The position numbers and the translations under genes are program-made. Under the pieces are notes generated by a model that saw only the letters and a list, made by a program, of their open reading frames with translations, had not been told where the DNA came from and did no database searches. From contig OZ059900.1 of the NCBI GenBank assembly GCA_964057225.1, positions 444,501-508,500 on the forward strand: a DNA stretch of 64,000 nucleotides, read 5' to 3'. Shown here piece after piece: positions 1-11,600 of this stretch (position 1 is the first letter of the stretch; every line of letters begins with the position of its first letter). The stretch comes from Auanema rhodensis (taxonomy: Eukaryota; Nematoda; Chromadorea; Rhabditida; Rhabditidae).

Positions 1-4
1 TTCA

Positions 5-16
5 TTTTGATCAAAA
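5..16. repeat. Perfect 12-bp palindrome TTTTGATCAAAA, once per monomer
   Basis: The sequence equals its own reverse complement and lies at the chosen start of the unit. It is present in nearly every monomer. Exceptions include the copies at about 27093 and 34387, which read GATCAATAAAGG and break the right arm. Each monomer has two further GATC sites (90-93 and 268-271 in the first copy). Confidence 0.8.
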
Positions 17-48
17 AAGGTCGAAAATAGAAAGAATTTTGGAAATGT
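5..48 (+). other. Phased A/T tracts, probable intrinsic curvature
   Basis: In the first monomer, TTTT (5-8), AAAAAA (13-18), AAAA (24-27) and AATTTT (35-40) follow one another at about one helical turn. In most other monomers AAATTT comes next at the position equivalent to 43-48. This pattern is known to bend DNA. It recurs in every monomer because the A-tract segment is well conserved; only the last tract varies between haplotypes. Curvature is a common property of satellite DNA and may help nucleosome packing. It is predicted here, not measured. Confidence 0.5.
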
Positions 49-80
49 CCGAGTTTTGAGTCCAATTTGGCTAAATCGCT

Positions 81-90
81 CATATATATG
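81..90. repeat. Perfect 10-bp palindrome CATATATATG
   Basis: This alternating pyrimidine-purine palindrome follows TCGCT and precedes ATCAAAAGC in most monomers. Variants include TTATATATATG (44190, 49748, 56348), TTATATATG (48708, 55308, 63297) and CATTTATATG (about 13280). It could be read as a TATA-like element, but nothing nearby supports transcription, so it is listed only as a palindrome. Confidence 0.75.
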
Positions 91-182
91 ATCAAAAGCA
101 TAGTTTTATTGTCTATAACAACAAAAGTCATCAATTAAACGCTAGTGATGTTTTAATACTGAATTTCGCTCAAATAGCATTA

Positions 183-251
183 CTACACTAAGTATGGTCG
201 TTTTTATGCCTTTAACACCATATACTCACCGATTTTTGGTACAAAATCTGT
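183..251 (+). repeat. Conserved core of the monomer, with dyad
   Basis: The stretch from CTACACTAAGTATGG to ACAAAATCTGT is the least variable part of the unit throughout the window. Only scattered changes were seen, for example CCTCTAAC, CCTTCAAC, CCTATAAC, CCATACAC, CCATGTAC and GATTTTCGG. The flanking regions carry many fixed haplotypes. Inside the core, TATGGT (193-198) and ACCATA (217-222) form a 6-bp inverted repeat separated by 18 bp. Strong conservation of one part of a satellite monomer is often taken as a sign of protein binding or nucleosome positioning. No known motif was recognised, so any function is inference. Confidence 0.6.
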
Positions 252-347
252 AATACTCGTAAATTTTGATCATATTCGTTAAGATTTGAGATTCAAACAC
301 ACAATACACAAAATCAGTCTATTTTTATGAGCTTGCACTGATATATA

Positions 348-694
348 TTCATTTTGATCAAAAAAGGTCGAAAATAGAAAGAATTTTTGAAATTTCCGAG
401 TTTTGAGTCCAATTTGGCTAAATCGCTCATATATATGATCAAAAGCATAGTTTTATTGTCTATAACAACAAAAGTCATCAATTAAACGCTAGTGATGTTT
501 AAATACTGAATTTCGCTCAAATAGCATTACTACACTAAGTATGGTCGTTTTTATGCCTTTAACACCATATACTCACCGATTTTTGGTACAAAATCTGTAA
601 TACTCGTAAATTTTGATCATATTCGTTAAGATTTGAGAATCAAACACACAATACACGAAATCAGTCTATTTTTATGAGCTTGCACTGATATATA
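348..694 (+). repeat. Representative type-a monomer (347 bp)
   Basis: This monomer is a convenient reference for the common 347-bp form. In order it contains: the palindrome TTTTGATCAAAA (352-363); a run of A/T tracts spaced about 10 bp apart (352-395); a variable stretch that reads GAAATTT, GAATTTT or GGAAATG in different copies; CATATATATG (428-437); the type-determining stretch from TCATCAATTAAACGC to TACTGAATTTCGC (475-516); the conserved core (about 530-598); a third GATC (615-618); and a variable tail containing AAACACACAATACACGAA (642-659). Ten CG dinucleotides are present, against about seven expected from its base composition, so CG is not depleted overall. Confidence 0.9.
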
Positions 695-1042
695 TTCATT
701 TTGATCAAAAAAGGTCGAAAATAGAAAGAATTTTTGAATTTTCCTAGTTTTGAGTCCAATTGGGCTAAATCGCTCATATATATGATCAAAAGCATAGTTT
801 TATTGTCTATGACAACAAAAGTCATTAATTAAACACTAATGATGTTTAAATCACTAAATTTCGCTCAAATAGCATTACTACACTAAGTATGGTCGTTTTT
901 ATGCCTTTAACACCATATACTCACCGATTTTTGGTACAAAATCTGTAATACTCGTAAATTTTGATCATATTCGTTAAGATTTGAGAATCAAACACACAAT
1001 ACACAAAATCAGTCTATTTTCATGAGCTTGCACTGATATAGA
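695..1042 (+). repeat. Representative type-b monomer (348 bp)
   Basis: Type b differs from type a by a linked set of changes. GTCATCAATTAAACGCTAG becomes GTCATTAATTAAACACTAA (821-839), and AAATACTGAATTTC becomes AAATCACTAAATTTC (847-861). The second change adds one base and explains the 348-bp length. The changes nearly always travel together, so type b behaves as a haplotype. It also contains TTAATTAA, a PacI recognition sequence that type a lacks. From the total length, about 62 of the 184 monomers are 348 bp; type b accounts for most of these, and the type-c monomers and the ACTACATAC tail variant for the rest. Confidence 0.88.
822..842. repeat. Dyad in the type-b haplotype
   Basis: TCATTA (822-827) and TAATGA (837-842) form a 6-bp inverted repeat with a 9-bp spacer. 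The type-a equivalent has CATCA (476-480) and TGATG (493-497), a 5-bp inverted repeat in a register shifted by two bases. Two of the base changes that define type b (C to T in the left arm, G to A in the right arm) build the 6-bp form. Whether this matters for function is unknown. Confidence 0.55.
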
Positions 1043-1737
1043 TTCATTTTGATCAAAAAAGGTCGAAAATAGAAAGAATTTTTGAAATTTCCGAGTTTTG
1101 AGTCCAATTTGGCTGAATCGCTCATATATATGATCAAAAGCATAGTTTTATTGTCTATAGCAACAAAAGTCATCAATTAAACGCTAGTGATGTTTAAATA
1201 CTGAATTTCGCTCAAATAGCATTACTACACTAAGTATGGTCGTTTTTATGCCTTTAACACCATATACTCACCGATTTTTGGTACAAAATCTGTAATACTT
1301 GTAAATTTTGATCATATTTGTTAAGATTTGAGAATCAAACACACAATACACAAAATCAGTCTATTTTTATGAGTTTGCACTGATATATATTCATTTTGAT
1401 CAAAAAAGGTCGAAAATAGAAAGAATTTTGGAAATGTCCGAGTTTTGAGTCCAATTTGGCTAAATCGCTCATATATATGATCAAAAGCATAGTTTTATTG
1501 TTTATAACAACAAAAGTCATCAATTAAACGCTAGTGATGTTTAAATACTGAATTTCGCTCAAATAGCATAACTACACTAAGTATGGTCGTTTTTATGCCT
1601 TTAACACCATATACTCACCGATTTTTGGTACAAAATCTGTAATACTCGTAAATTTTGATCATATTCGTTAAGATTTGAGAATCACTACATACAATACACG
1701 AAATCAGTCTATTTTTATGAGCTTGCACTGATATATA

Positions 1738-3120
1738 TTCATTTTGATCAAAAAAGGTCGAAAATAGAAAGAATTTTTGAAATTTCCGAGTTTTGAGTCT
1801 AATTTGGCTAAATCGCTCATATATATGATCAGAAGCATAGTTTTGTTGTCTATGACAACAAAAGTCATCAATTAAACGCTAGTGATGTTTAAATACTGAT
1901 TTTCGCTCAAATAGCATTACTACACTAAGTATGGTCGTTTTTATGCCTTTAACACCATATACTCACCGATTTTTGGTACAAAATCTGTAATACTCGTAAA
2001 TTTTGATCATATTCGTTAAGATTTGAGAATCAAACACACAATACACAAAATCAGTCTATTTTTATGAGTTTGCACTGATATATATTCATTTTGATCAAAA
2101 AAGGTCGAAAATAGAAAGAATTTTTGAAATTTCCGAGTTTTGAGTCCAATTTGGCTAAATCGCTCATATATATGATCAAAAGCATAGTTTTATTGTCTAT
2201 AACAACAAAAGTCATCAATTAAACGCTAGTGATGTTTAAATACTGAATTTCGCTCAAATAGCATAACTACACTAAGTATGGTCGTTTTTATGCCTTTAAC
2301 ACCATATACTCACCGATTTTTGGTACAAAATCTGTAATACTCGTAAATTTTGATCATATTCGTTAAGATTTGAGAATCACTACATACAATACACGAAATC
2401 AGTCTATTTTTATGAGCTTGCACTGATATATATTCATTTTGATCAAAAAAGGTCGAAAATAGAAAGAATTTTTGAAATTTCCGAGTTTTGAGTCTAATTT
2501 GGCTAAATCGCTCATATATATGATCAGAAGCATAGTTTTGTTGTCTATGACAACAAAAGTCATCAATTAAACGCTAGTGATGTTTAAATACTGATTTTCG
2601 CTCAAATAGCATTACTACACTAAGTATGGTCGTTTTTATGCCTTTAACACCATATACTCACCGATTTTTGGTACAAAATCTGTAATACTCGTAAATTTTG
2701 ATCATATTCGTTAAGATTTGAGAATCAAACACACAATACACAAAATCAGTCTATTTTTATGAGTTTGCACTGATATATATTCATTTTGATCAAAAAAGGT
2801 CGAAAATAGAAAGAATTTTTGAAATTTCCGAGTTTTGAGTCCAATTTGGCTAAATCGCTCATATATATGATCAAAAGCATAGTTTTATTGTCTATAACAA
2901 CAAAAGTCATCAATTAAACGCTAGTGATGTTTAAATACTGAATTTCGCTCAAATAGCATAACTACACTAAGTATGGTCGTTTTTATGCCTTTAACACCAT
3001 ATACTCACCGATTTTTGGTACAAAATCTGTAATACTCGTAAATTTTGATCATATTCGTTAAGATTTGAAAATCAAACACACAATAAACAAAATCAGTCTA
3101 TTTTTATGAGTTTGCACTGA
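1738..3120. repeat. Dimer duplication within B1 (695-bp offset)
   Basis: The ACTACATAC tail variant at 1681 recurs at 2376, and the following monomers pair up: 1738 with 2433, and 2085 with 2780. The first pair shares GTCTAATTTGG, GATCAGAAGC and TTTTGTTG; the second shares CATAACTAC. The offset is 695 bp, two monomers. The copies diverge near 3069, where the second has GAAAATCAAAC in place of ACTACATAC. This is a recent-looking tandem dimer duplication, since the corresponding stretch of B2 carries only one copy. Confidence 0.8.
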
Positions 3121-4170
3121 TATATATTCATTTTGATCAAAAAAGGTCGAAAATAGAAAGATTTTTTGAATTTTCCGAGTTTTGAGTCCAATTGGGCTAA
3201 ATCGCTCATATATATGATCAAAAGCATAGTTTTATTGTCTATGACAACAAAAGTCATTAATTAAACACTAATGATGTTTAAATCACTAAATTTCGCTCAA
3301 ATAGCATTACTACACTAAGTATGGTCGTTTTTATGCCTTTAACACCATATACTCACCGATTTTTGGTACAAAATCTGTAATACTTGTAAATTTTGATCAT
3401 ATTCGTTAAGATTTGAAAATCAAACACACAATAAACAAAATCAGTCTATTTTTATGAGTTTGCACTGATATATATTCATTTTGATCAAAAAAGGTCGAAA
3501 ATAGAAAGATTTTTTGAATTTTCCGAGTTTTGAGTCCAATTGGGCTAAATCGCTCATATATATGATCAAAAGCATAGTTTTATTGTCTATGACAACAAAA
3601 GTCATTAATTAAACACTAATGATGTTTAAATCACTAAATTTCGCTCAAATAGCATTACTACACTAAGTATGGTCGTTTTTATGCCTTTAACACCATATAC
3701 TCACCGATTTTTGGTACAAAATCTGTAATACTTGTAAATTTTGATCATATTTGTTAAGATTTGAGAATCAAACACACAATACACAAAATCAGTCTATTTT
3801 TATGAGTTTGCACTGATATATATTCATTTTGATCAAAAAAGGTCGAAAATAGAAAGAATTTTTGAATTTTCCGAGTTTTGAGTCCAATTGGGCTAAATCG
3901 CTCATATATATGATCAAAAGCATAGTTTTATTGTCTATGACAACAAAAGTCATTAATTAAACACTAATGATGTTTAAATCACTAAATTTCGCTCAAATAG
4001 CATTACTACACTAAGTATGGTCGTTTTTATGCCTTTAACACCATATACTCACCGATTTTTGGTACAAAATCTGTAATACTCGTAAATTTTGATCATATTC
4101 GTTAAGATTTGAGAATCAAACACACAATACCCAAAATCAGTCTATTTTTATGAGCTTGCACTGATATATA

Positions 4171-7100
4171 TTCATTTTGATCAAAAAAGGTCGAAAATAG
4201 AAAGAATTTTTGAATTTTCCGAGTTTTGAGTCCAATTGGGCTAAATCGCTCATATATATGATCAAAAGCATAGTTTTATTGTCTATGACAACAAAAGTCA
4301 TCAATTAAACGCTAGTGATGTTTAAATACTGATTTTCGCTCAAATAGCATTACTACACTAAGTATGGTCGTTTTTATGCCTTTAACACCATATACTCACC
4401 GATTTTTGGTACAAAATCTGTAATACTCGTAAATTTTGATCATATTCGTTAAGATTTGAGATTCAAACACACAATACACAAAATCAGTCTATTTTTATGA
4501 GCTTGCACTGATATATATTCATTTTGATCAAAAAAGGTCGAAAATAGAAAGAATTTTTGAAATTTCCGAGTTTTGAGTCCAATTTGGCTAAATCGCTCAT
4601 ATATATGATCAAAAGCATAGTTTTATTGTCTATAACAACAAAAGTCATCAATTAAACGCTAGTGATGTTTAAATACTGAATTTCGCTCAAATAGCATTAC
4701 TACACTAAGTATGGTCGTTTTTATGCCTTTAACACCATATACTCACCGATTTTTGGTACAAAATCTGTAATACTCGTAAATTTTGATCATATTCGTTAAG
4801 ATTTGAGAATCAAACACACAATACACGAAATCAGTCTATTTTTATGAGCTTGCACTGATATATATTCATTTTGATCAAAAAAGGTCGAAAATAGAAAGAA
4901 TTTTTGAATTTTCCTAGTTTTGAGTCCAATTGGGCTAAATCGCTCATATATATGATCAAAAGCATAGTTTTATTGTCTATGACAACAAAAGTCATTAATT
5001 AAACACTAATGATGTTTAAATCACTAAATTTCGCTCAAATAGCATTACTACACTAAGTATGGTCGTTTTTATGCCTTTAACACCATATACTCACCGATTT
5101 TTGGTACAAAATCTGTAATACTCGTAAATTTTGATCATATTCGTTAAGATTTGAGAATCAAACACACAATACACAAAATCAGTCTATTTTCATGAGCTTG
5201 CACTGATATAGATTCATTTTGATCAAAAAAGGTCGAAAATAGAAAGAATTTTTGAAATTTCCGAGTTTTGAGTCCAATTTGGCTGAATCGCTCATATATA
5301 TGATCAAAAGCATAGTTTTATTGTCTATAGCAACAAAAGTCATCAATTAAACGCTAGTGATGTTTAAATACTGAATTTCGCTCAAATAGCATTACTACAC
5401 TAAGTATGGTCGTTTTTATGCCTTTAACACCATATACTCACCGATTTTTGGTACAAAATCTGTAATACTCGTAAATTTTGATCATATTCGTTAAGATTTG
5501 AGAATCAAACACACAATACCCAAAATCAGTCTATTTTTATGAGCTTGCACTGATATATATTCATTTTGATCAAAAAAGGTCGAAAATAGAAAGAATTTTT
5601 GAATTTTCCGAGTTTTGAGTCCAATTGGGCTAAATCGCTCATATATATGATCAAAAGCATAGTTTTATTGTCTATAGCAACAAAAGTCATCAATTAAACG
5701 CTAGTGATGTTTAAATACTGAATTTTGCTCAAATAGCATTACTACACTAAGTATGGTCGTTTTTATGCCTTTAACACCATATACTCACCGATTTTTGGTA
5801 CAAAATCTGTAATACTTGTAAATTTTGATCATATTTGTTAAGATTTGAGAATCAAACACACAATACACAAAATCAGTCTATTTTTATGAGTTTGCACTGA
5901 TATATATTCATTTTGATCAAAAAAGGTCGAAAATAGAAAGAATTTTGGAAATGTCCGAGTTTTGAGTCCAATTTGGCTAAATCGCTCATATATATGATCA
6001 AAAGCATAGTTTTATTGTCTATAACAACAAAAGTCATCAATTAAACGCTAGTGATGTTTTAATACTGAATTTCGCTCAAATAGCATTACTACACTAAGTA
6101 TGGTCGTTTTTATGCCTTTAACACCATATACTCACCGATTTTCGGTACAAAATCTGTAATACTTGTAAATTTTGATCATATTTGTTAAGATTTGAGAATC
6201 AAACACACAATACACAAAATCAGTCTATTTTTATGAGTTTGCACTGATATATATTCATTTTGATCAAAAAAGGTCGAAAATAGAAAGAATTTTGGAAATG
6301 TCCGAGTTTTGAGTCCAATTTGGCTAAATCGCTCATATATATGATCAAAAGCATAGTTTTATTGTTTATAACAACAAAAGTCATCAATTAAACGCTAGTG
6401 ATGTTTAAATACTGAATTTCGCTCAAATAGCATAACTACACTAAGTATGGTCGTTTTTATGCCTTTAACACCATATACTCACCGATTTTTGGTACAAAAT
6501 CTGTAATACTCGTAAATTTTGATCATATTCGTTAAGATTTGAGAATCACTACATACAATACACGAAATCAGTCTATTTTTATGAGCTTGCACTGATATAT
6601 ATTCATTTTGATCAAAAAAGGTCGAAAATAGAAAGAATTTTTGAAATTTCCGAGTTTTGAGTCTAATTTGGCTAAATCGCTCATATATATGATCAGAAGC
6701 ATAGTTTTGTTGTCTATGACAACAAAAGTCATCAATTAAACGCTAGTGATGTTTAAATACTGATTTTCGCTCAAATAGCATTACTACACTAAGTATGGTC
6801 GTTTTTATGCCTTTAACACCATATACTCACCGATTTTTGGTACAAAATCTGTAATACTCGTAAATTTTGATCATATTCGTTAAGATTTGAGAATCAAACA
6901 CACAATACACAAAATCAGTCTATTTTTATGAGTTTGCACTGATATATATTCATTTTGATCAAAAAAGGTCGAAAATAGAAAGAATTTTTGAAATTTCCGA
7001 GTTTTGAGTCCAATTTGGCTAAATCGCTCATATATATGATCAAAAGCATAGTTTTATTGTCTATAACAACAAAAGTCATCAATTAAACGCTAGTGATGTT

Positions 7101-8686
7101 TAAATACTGAATTTCGCTCAAATAGCATAACTACACTAAGTATGGTCGTTTTTATGCCTTTAACACCATATACTCACCGATTTTTGGTACAAAATCTGTA
7201 ATACTCGTAAATTTTGATCATATTCGTTAAGATTTGAGAATCAAACATACAATACACAAAATCAGTCTATTTTTATGAGCTTGCACTGATATATATTCAT
7301 TTTGATCAAAAAAGGTCGAAAATAGAAAGAATTTTTGAAATTTCCGAGTTTTGAGTCCAATTTGGCTGAATTGCTCATATATATGATCAAAAGCATAGTT
7401 TCATTGTCTATAACAACAAAAGTCATCAATTAAACGCTAGTGATGTTTTAATACTGAATTTCGCTCAAATAGCATTACTACACTAAGTATGGTCGTTTTT
7501 ATGCCTTTAACACCATATACTCACCGATTTTTGGTACAAAATCTGTAATACTCGTAAATTTTGATCATATTCGTTAAGATTTGAAAATCAAACACACAAT
7601 AAACAAAATCAGTCTATTTTTATGAGTTTGCACTGATATATATTCATTTTGATCAAAAAAGGTCGAAAATAGAAAGATTTTTTGAATTTTCCGAGTTTTG
7701 AGTCCAATTGGGCTAAATCGCTCATATATATGATCAAAAGCATAGTTTTATTGTCTATGACAACAAAAGTCATTAATTAAACACTAATGATGTTTAAATC
7801 ACTAAATTTAGCTCAAATAGCATTACTACACTAAGTATGGTCGTTTTTATGCCTTTAACACCATATACTCACCGATTTTTGGTACAAAATCTGTAATACT
7901 TGTAAATTTTGATCATATTCGTTAAGATTTGAAAATCAAACACACAATAAACAAAATCAGTCTATTTTTATGAGTTTGCACTGATATATATTCATTTTGA
8001 TCAAAAAAGGTCGAAAATAGAAAGATTTTTTGAATTTTCCGAGTTTTGAGTCCAATTGGGCTAAATCGCTCATATATATGATCAAAAGCATAGTTTTATT
8101 GTCTATGACAACAAAAGTCATTAATTGAACACTAATGATGTTTAAATCACTAAATTTCGCTCAAATAGCATTACTATACTAAGTATGGTCGTTTTTATGC
8201 CTTTAACACCATATACTCACCGATTTTTGGTACAAAATCTGTAATACTTGTAAATTTTGATCATATTTGTTAAGATTTGAGAATCAAACACACAATACAC
8301 AAAATCAGTCTATTTTTATGAGTTTGCACTGATATATATTCATTTTGATCAAAAAAGGTCGAAAATAGAAAGAATTTTTGAATTTTCCGAGTTTTGAGTC
8401 CAATTGGGCTAAATCGCTCATATATATGATCAAAAGCATAGTTTTATTGTCTATGACAACAAAAGTCATTAATTAAACACTAATGATGTTTAAATCACTA
8501 AATTTCGCTCAAATAGCATTACTACACTAAGTATGGTCGTTTTTATGCCTTTAACACCATATACTCACCGATTTTTGGTACAAAATCTGTAATACTCGTA
8601 AATTTTGATCATATTCGTTAAGATTTGAGAATCAAACACACAATACCCAAAATCAGTCTATTTTTATGAGCTTGCACTGATATATA
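4171..8686. repeat. Satellite block B2: 13 monomers, second copy of the B1 series
   Basis: Monomers 4518, 4865 and 5213 repeat 348, 695 and 1043 at +4170. Extra monomers follow at 5560 and 5907, after which the match resumes at +4864 (TTTATAAC at 1501 and 6365; ATCACTACATAC at 1681 and 6545). The type-b run at 7643-8686 matches 3127-4170 at +4516 (GATTTGAAAA at 3062 and 7578; CAATACCC at 4125 and 8641). The changing offset shows that whole monomers were gained or lost after duplication. The first eight monomers (4171-6948) are the fullest early version of the P block found later. Confidence 0.82.
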
Positions 8687-11600
8687 TTCATTTTGATCAA
8701 AAAAGGTCGAAAATAGAAAGAATTTTTGAAATTTCCGAGTTTTGAGTCCAATTTGGCTAAATCGCTCATATATATGATCAAAAGCATAGTTTCATTGTCT
8801 ATAACAACAAAAGTCATCAATTAAACGCTAGTGATGTTTTAATACTGAATTTCGCTCAAATAGCATAACTACACTAAGTATGGTCGTTTTTATGCCTTTA
8901 ACACCATATACTCACCGATTTTTGGTACAAAATCTGTAATACTCGTAAATTTTGATCATATTCGTTAAGATTTGAGAATCAAACATACAATACACAAAAT
9001 CAGTCTATTTTTATGAGCTTGCACTGATATATATTCATTTTGATCAAAAAAGGTCGAAAATAGAAAGAATTTTTGAAATTTCCGAGTTTTGAGTCTAATT
9101 TGGCTAAATCGCTCATATATATGATCAGAAGCATAGTTTTATTGTCTATGACAACAAAAGTCATCAATTAAACGCTAGTGATGTTTAAATACTGATTTTC
9201 GCTCAAATAGCATTACTACACTAAGTATGGTCGTTTTTATGCCTTTAACACCATATACTCACCGATTTTTGGTACAAAATCTGTAATACTCGTAAATTTT
9301 GATCATATTCGTTAAGATTTGAGAATCAAACATACAATACACAAAATCAGTCTATTTTTATGAGCTTGCACTGATATATATTCATTTTGATCAAAAAAGG
9401 TCGAAAATAGAAAGAATTTTTGAAATTTCCGAGTTTTGAGTCCAATTTGGCTAAATCGCTCATATATATGATCAAAAGCATAGTTTTATTGTCTATAACA
9501 ACAAAAGTCATCAATTAAACGCTAGTGATGTTTAAATACTGAATTTCGCTCAAATAGCATAACTACACTAAGTATGGTCGTTTTTATGCCTTTAACACCA
9601 TATACTCACCGATTTTTGGTACAAAATCTGTAATACTCGTAAATTTTGATCATATTCGTTAAGATTTGAGAATCAAACACACAATACACAAAATCAGTCT
9701 ATTTTTATGAGCTTGCACTGATATATATTCATTTTGATCAAAAAAGGTCGAAAATAGAAAGAATTTTTGAAATTTCCGAGTTTTGAGTCCAATTTGGCTG
9801 AATCGCTCATATATATGATCAAAAGCATAGTTTTATTGTCTATAACAACAAAAGTCATCAATTAAACGCTAGTGATGTTTTAATACTGAATTTCGCTCAA
9901 ATAGCATTACTACACTAAGTATGGTCGTTTTTATGCCTTTAACACCATATACTCACCGATTTTTGGTACAAAATCTGTAATACTCGTAAATTTTGATCAT
10001 ATTCGTTAAGATTTGAGAATCAAACACACAATACACAAAATCAGTCTATTTTTATGAGCTTGCACTGATATATATTCATTTTGATCAAAAAAGGTCGAAA
10101 ATAGAAAGAATTTTTGAATTTTCCGAGTTTTGAGTCCAATTGGGCTAAATCGCTCATATATAAGATCAAAAGCATAGTTTTATTGTCTATGACAACAAAA
10201 GTCATTAATTAAACACTAATGATGTTTAAATCACTAAATTTCGCTCAAATAGCATTACTACACTAAGTATGGTCGTTTTTATGCCTTTAACACCATACAC
10301 TCACCGATTTTTGGTACAAAATCTGTAATACTCGTAAATTTTGATCATATTCGTTAAGATTTGAGAATCAAACACACAATACCCAAAATCAGTCTATTTT
10401 TATGAGCTTGCACTGATATATATTCATTTTGATCAAAAAAGGTCGAAAATAGAAAGAATTTTTGAAATTTCCGAGTTTTGAGTCCAATTTGGCTAAATCG
10501 CTCATATATATGATCAAAAGCATAGTTTCATTGTCTATAACAACAAAAGTCATCAATTAAACGCTAGTGATGTTTTAATACTGAATTTCGCTCAAATAGC
10601 ATAACTACACTAAGTATGGTCGTTTTTATGCCTTTAACACCATATACTCACCGATTTTTGGTACAAAATCTGTAATACTCGTAAATTTTGATCATATTCG
10701 TTAAGATTTGAGAATCAAACATACAATACACAAAATCAGTCTATTTTTATGAGCTTGCACTGATATATATTCATTTTGATCAAAAAAGGTCGAAAATAGA
10801 AAGAATTTTTGAAATTTCCGAGTTTTGAGTCTAATTTGGCTAAATCGCTCATATATATGATCAGAAGCATAGTTTTATTGTCTATGACAACAAAAGTCAT
10901 CAATTAAACGCTAGTGATGTTTAAATACTGATTTTCGCTCAAATAGCATTACTACACTAAGTATGGTCGTTTTTATGCCTTTAACACCATATACTCACCG
11001 ATTTTTGGTACAAAATCTGTAATACTCGTAAATTTTGATCATATTCGTTAAGATTTGAGAATCAAACACTCAATACACAAAATCAGTCTATTTTTATGAG
11101 CTTGCACTGATATATATTCATTTTGATCAAAAAAGGTCGAAAATAGAAAGAATTTTTGAAATTTCCGAGTTTTGAGTCCAATTTGGCTAAATCGCTCATA
11201 TATATGATCAAAAGCATAGTTTTATTGTCTATAACAACAAAAGTCATCAATTAAACGCTAGTGATGTTTAAATACTGAATTTCGCTCAAATAGCATAACT
11301 ACACTAAGTATGGTCGTTTTTATGCCTTTAACACCATATACTCACCGATTTTTGGTACAAAATCTGTAATACTCGTAAATTTTGATCATATTCGTTAAGA
11401 TTTGAGAATCAAACACACAATACACAAAATCAGTCTATTTTTATGAGCTTGCACTGATATATATTCATTTTGATCAAAAAAGGTCGAAAATAGAAAGAAT
11501 TTTTGAAATTTCCGAGTTTTGAGTCCAATTTGGCTGAATCGCTCATATATATGATCAAAAGCATAGTTTTATTGTCTATAACAACAAAAGTCATCAATTA

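Larger units (their letters stand above)
1..4170. repeat. Satellite block B1: 12 monomers
   Basis: Monomers start at 1, 348, 695, 1043, 1390, 1738, 2085, 2433, 2780, 3127, 3475 and 3823. The haplotype series from 348 onward reappears at an offset of 4170 bp in the next block. Matching markers are TTCCTAG (741 and 4911) and TTTTCATGAGC with the downstream GATATAGATTC (about 1017-1045 and 5187-5215). The right half has three type-b monomers in a row (3127-4170), the first two sharing GAAAGATTTTTTGAA. No gene or foreign insertion was seen. Confidence 0.85.

Noticed and set aside
81-90. TATA box / promoter at CATATATATG
   Set aside because: AT-rich alternation is expected in this composition, and no transcript, terminator or coding region supports a promoter.
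271-288. CENP-B-box-like sequence around ATTCGTTAAGATTTGAG
   Set aside because: It shares TTCG with the box, but the required A and the CGGG core are missing.
1-347. Monomer as an ancestral dimer of two 173-bp halves
   Set aside because: Short shared words (TCGCTCA, TTTTTATG, GATCA) occur in both halves but at inconsistent spacing. By eye there is no half-monomer alignment. A local alignment of the two halves would settle it.
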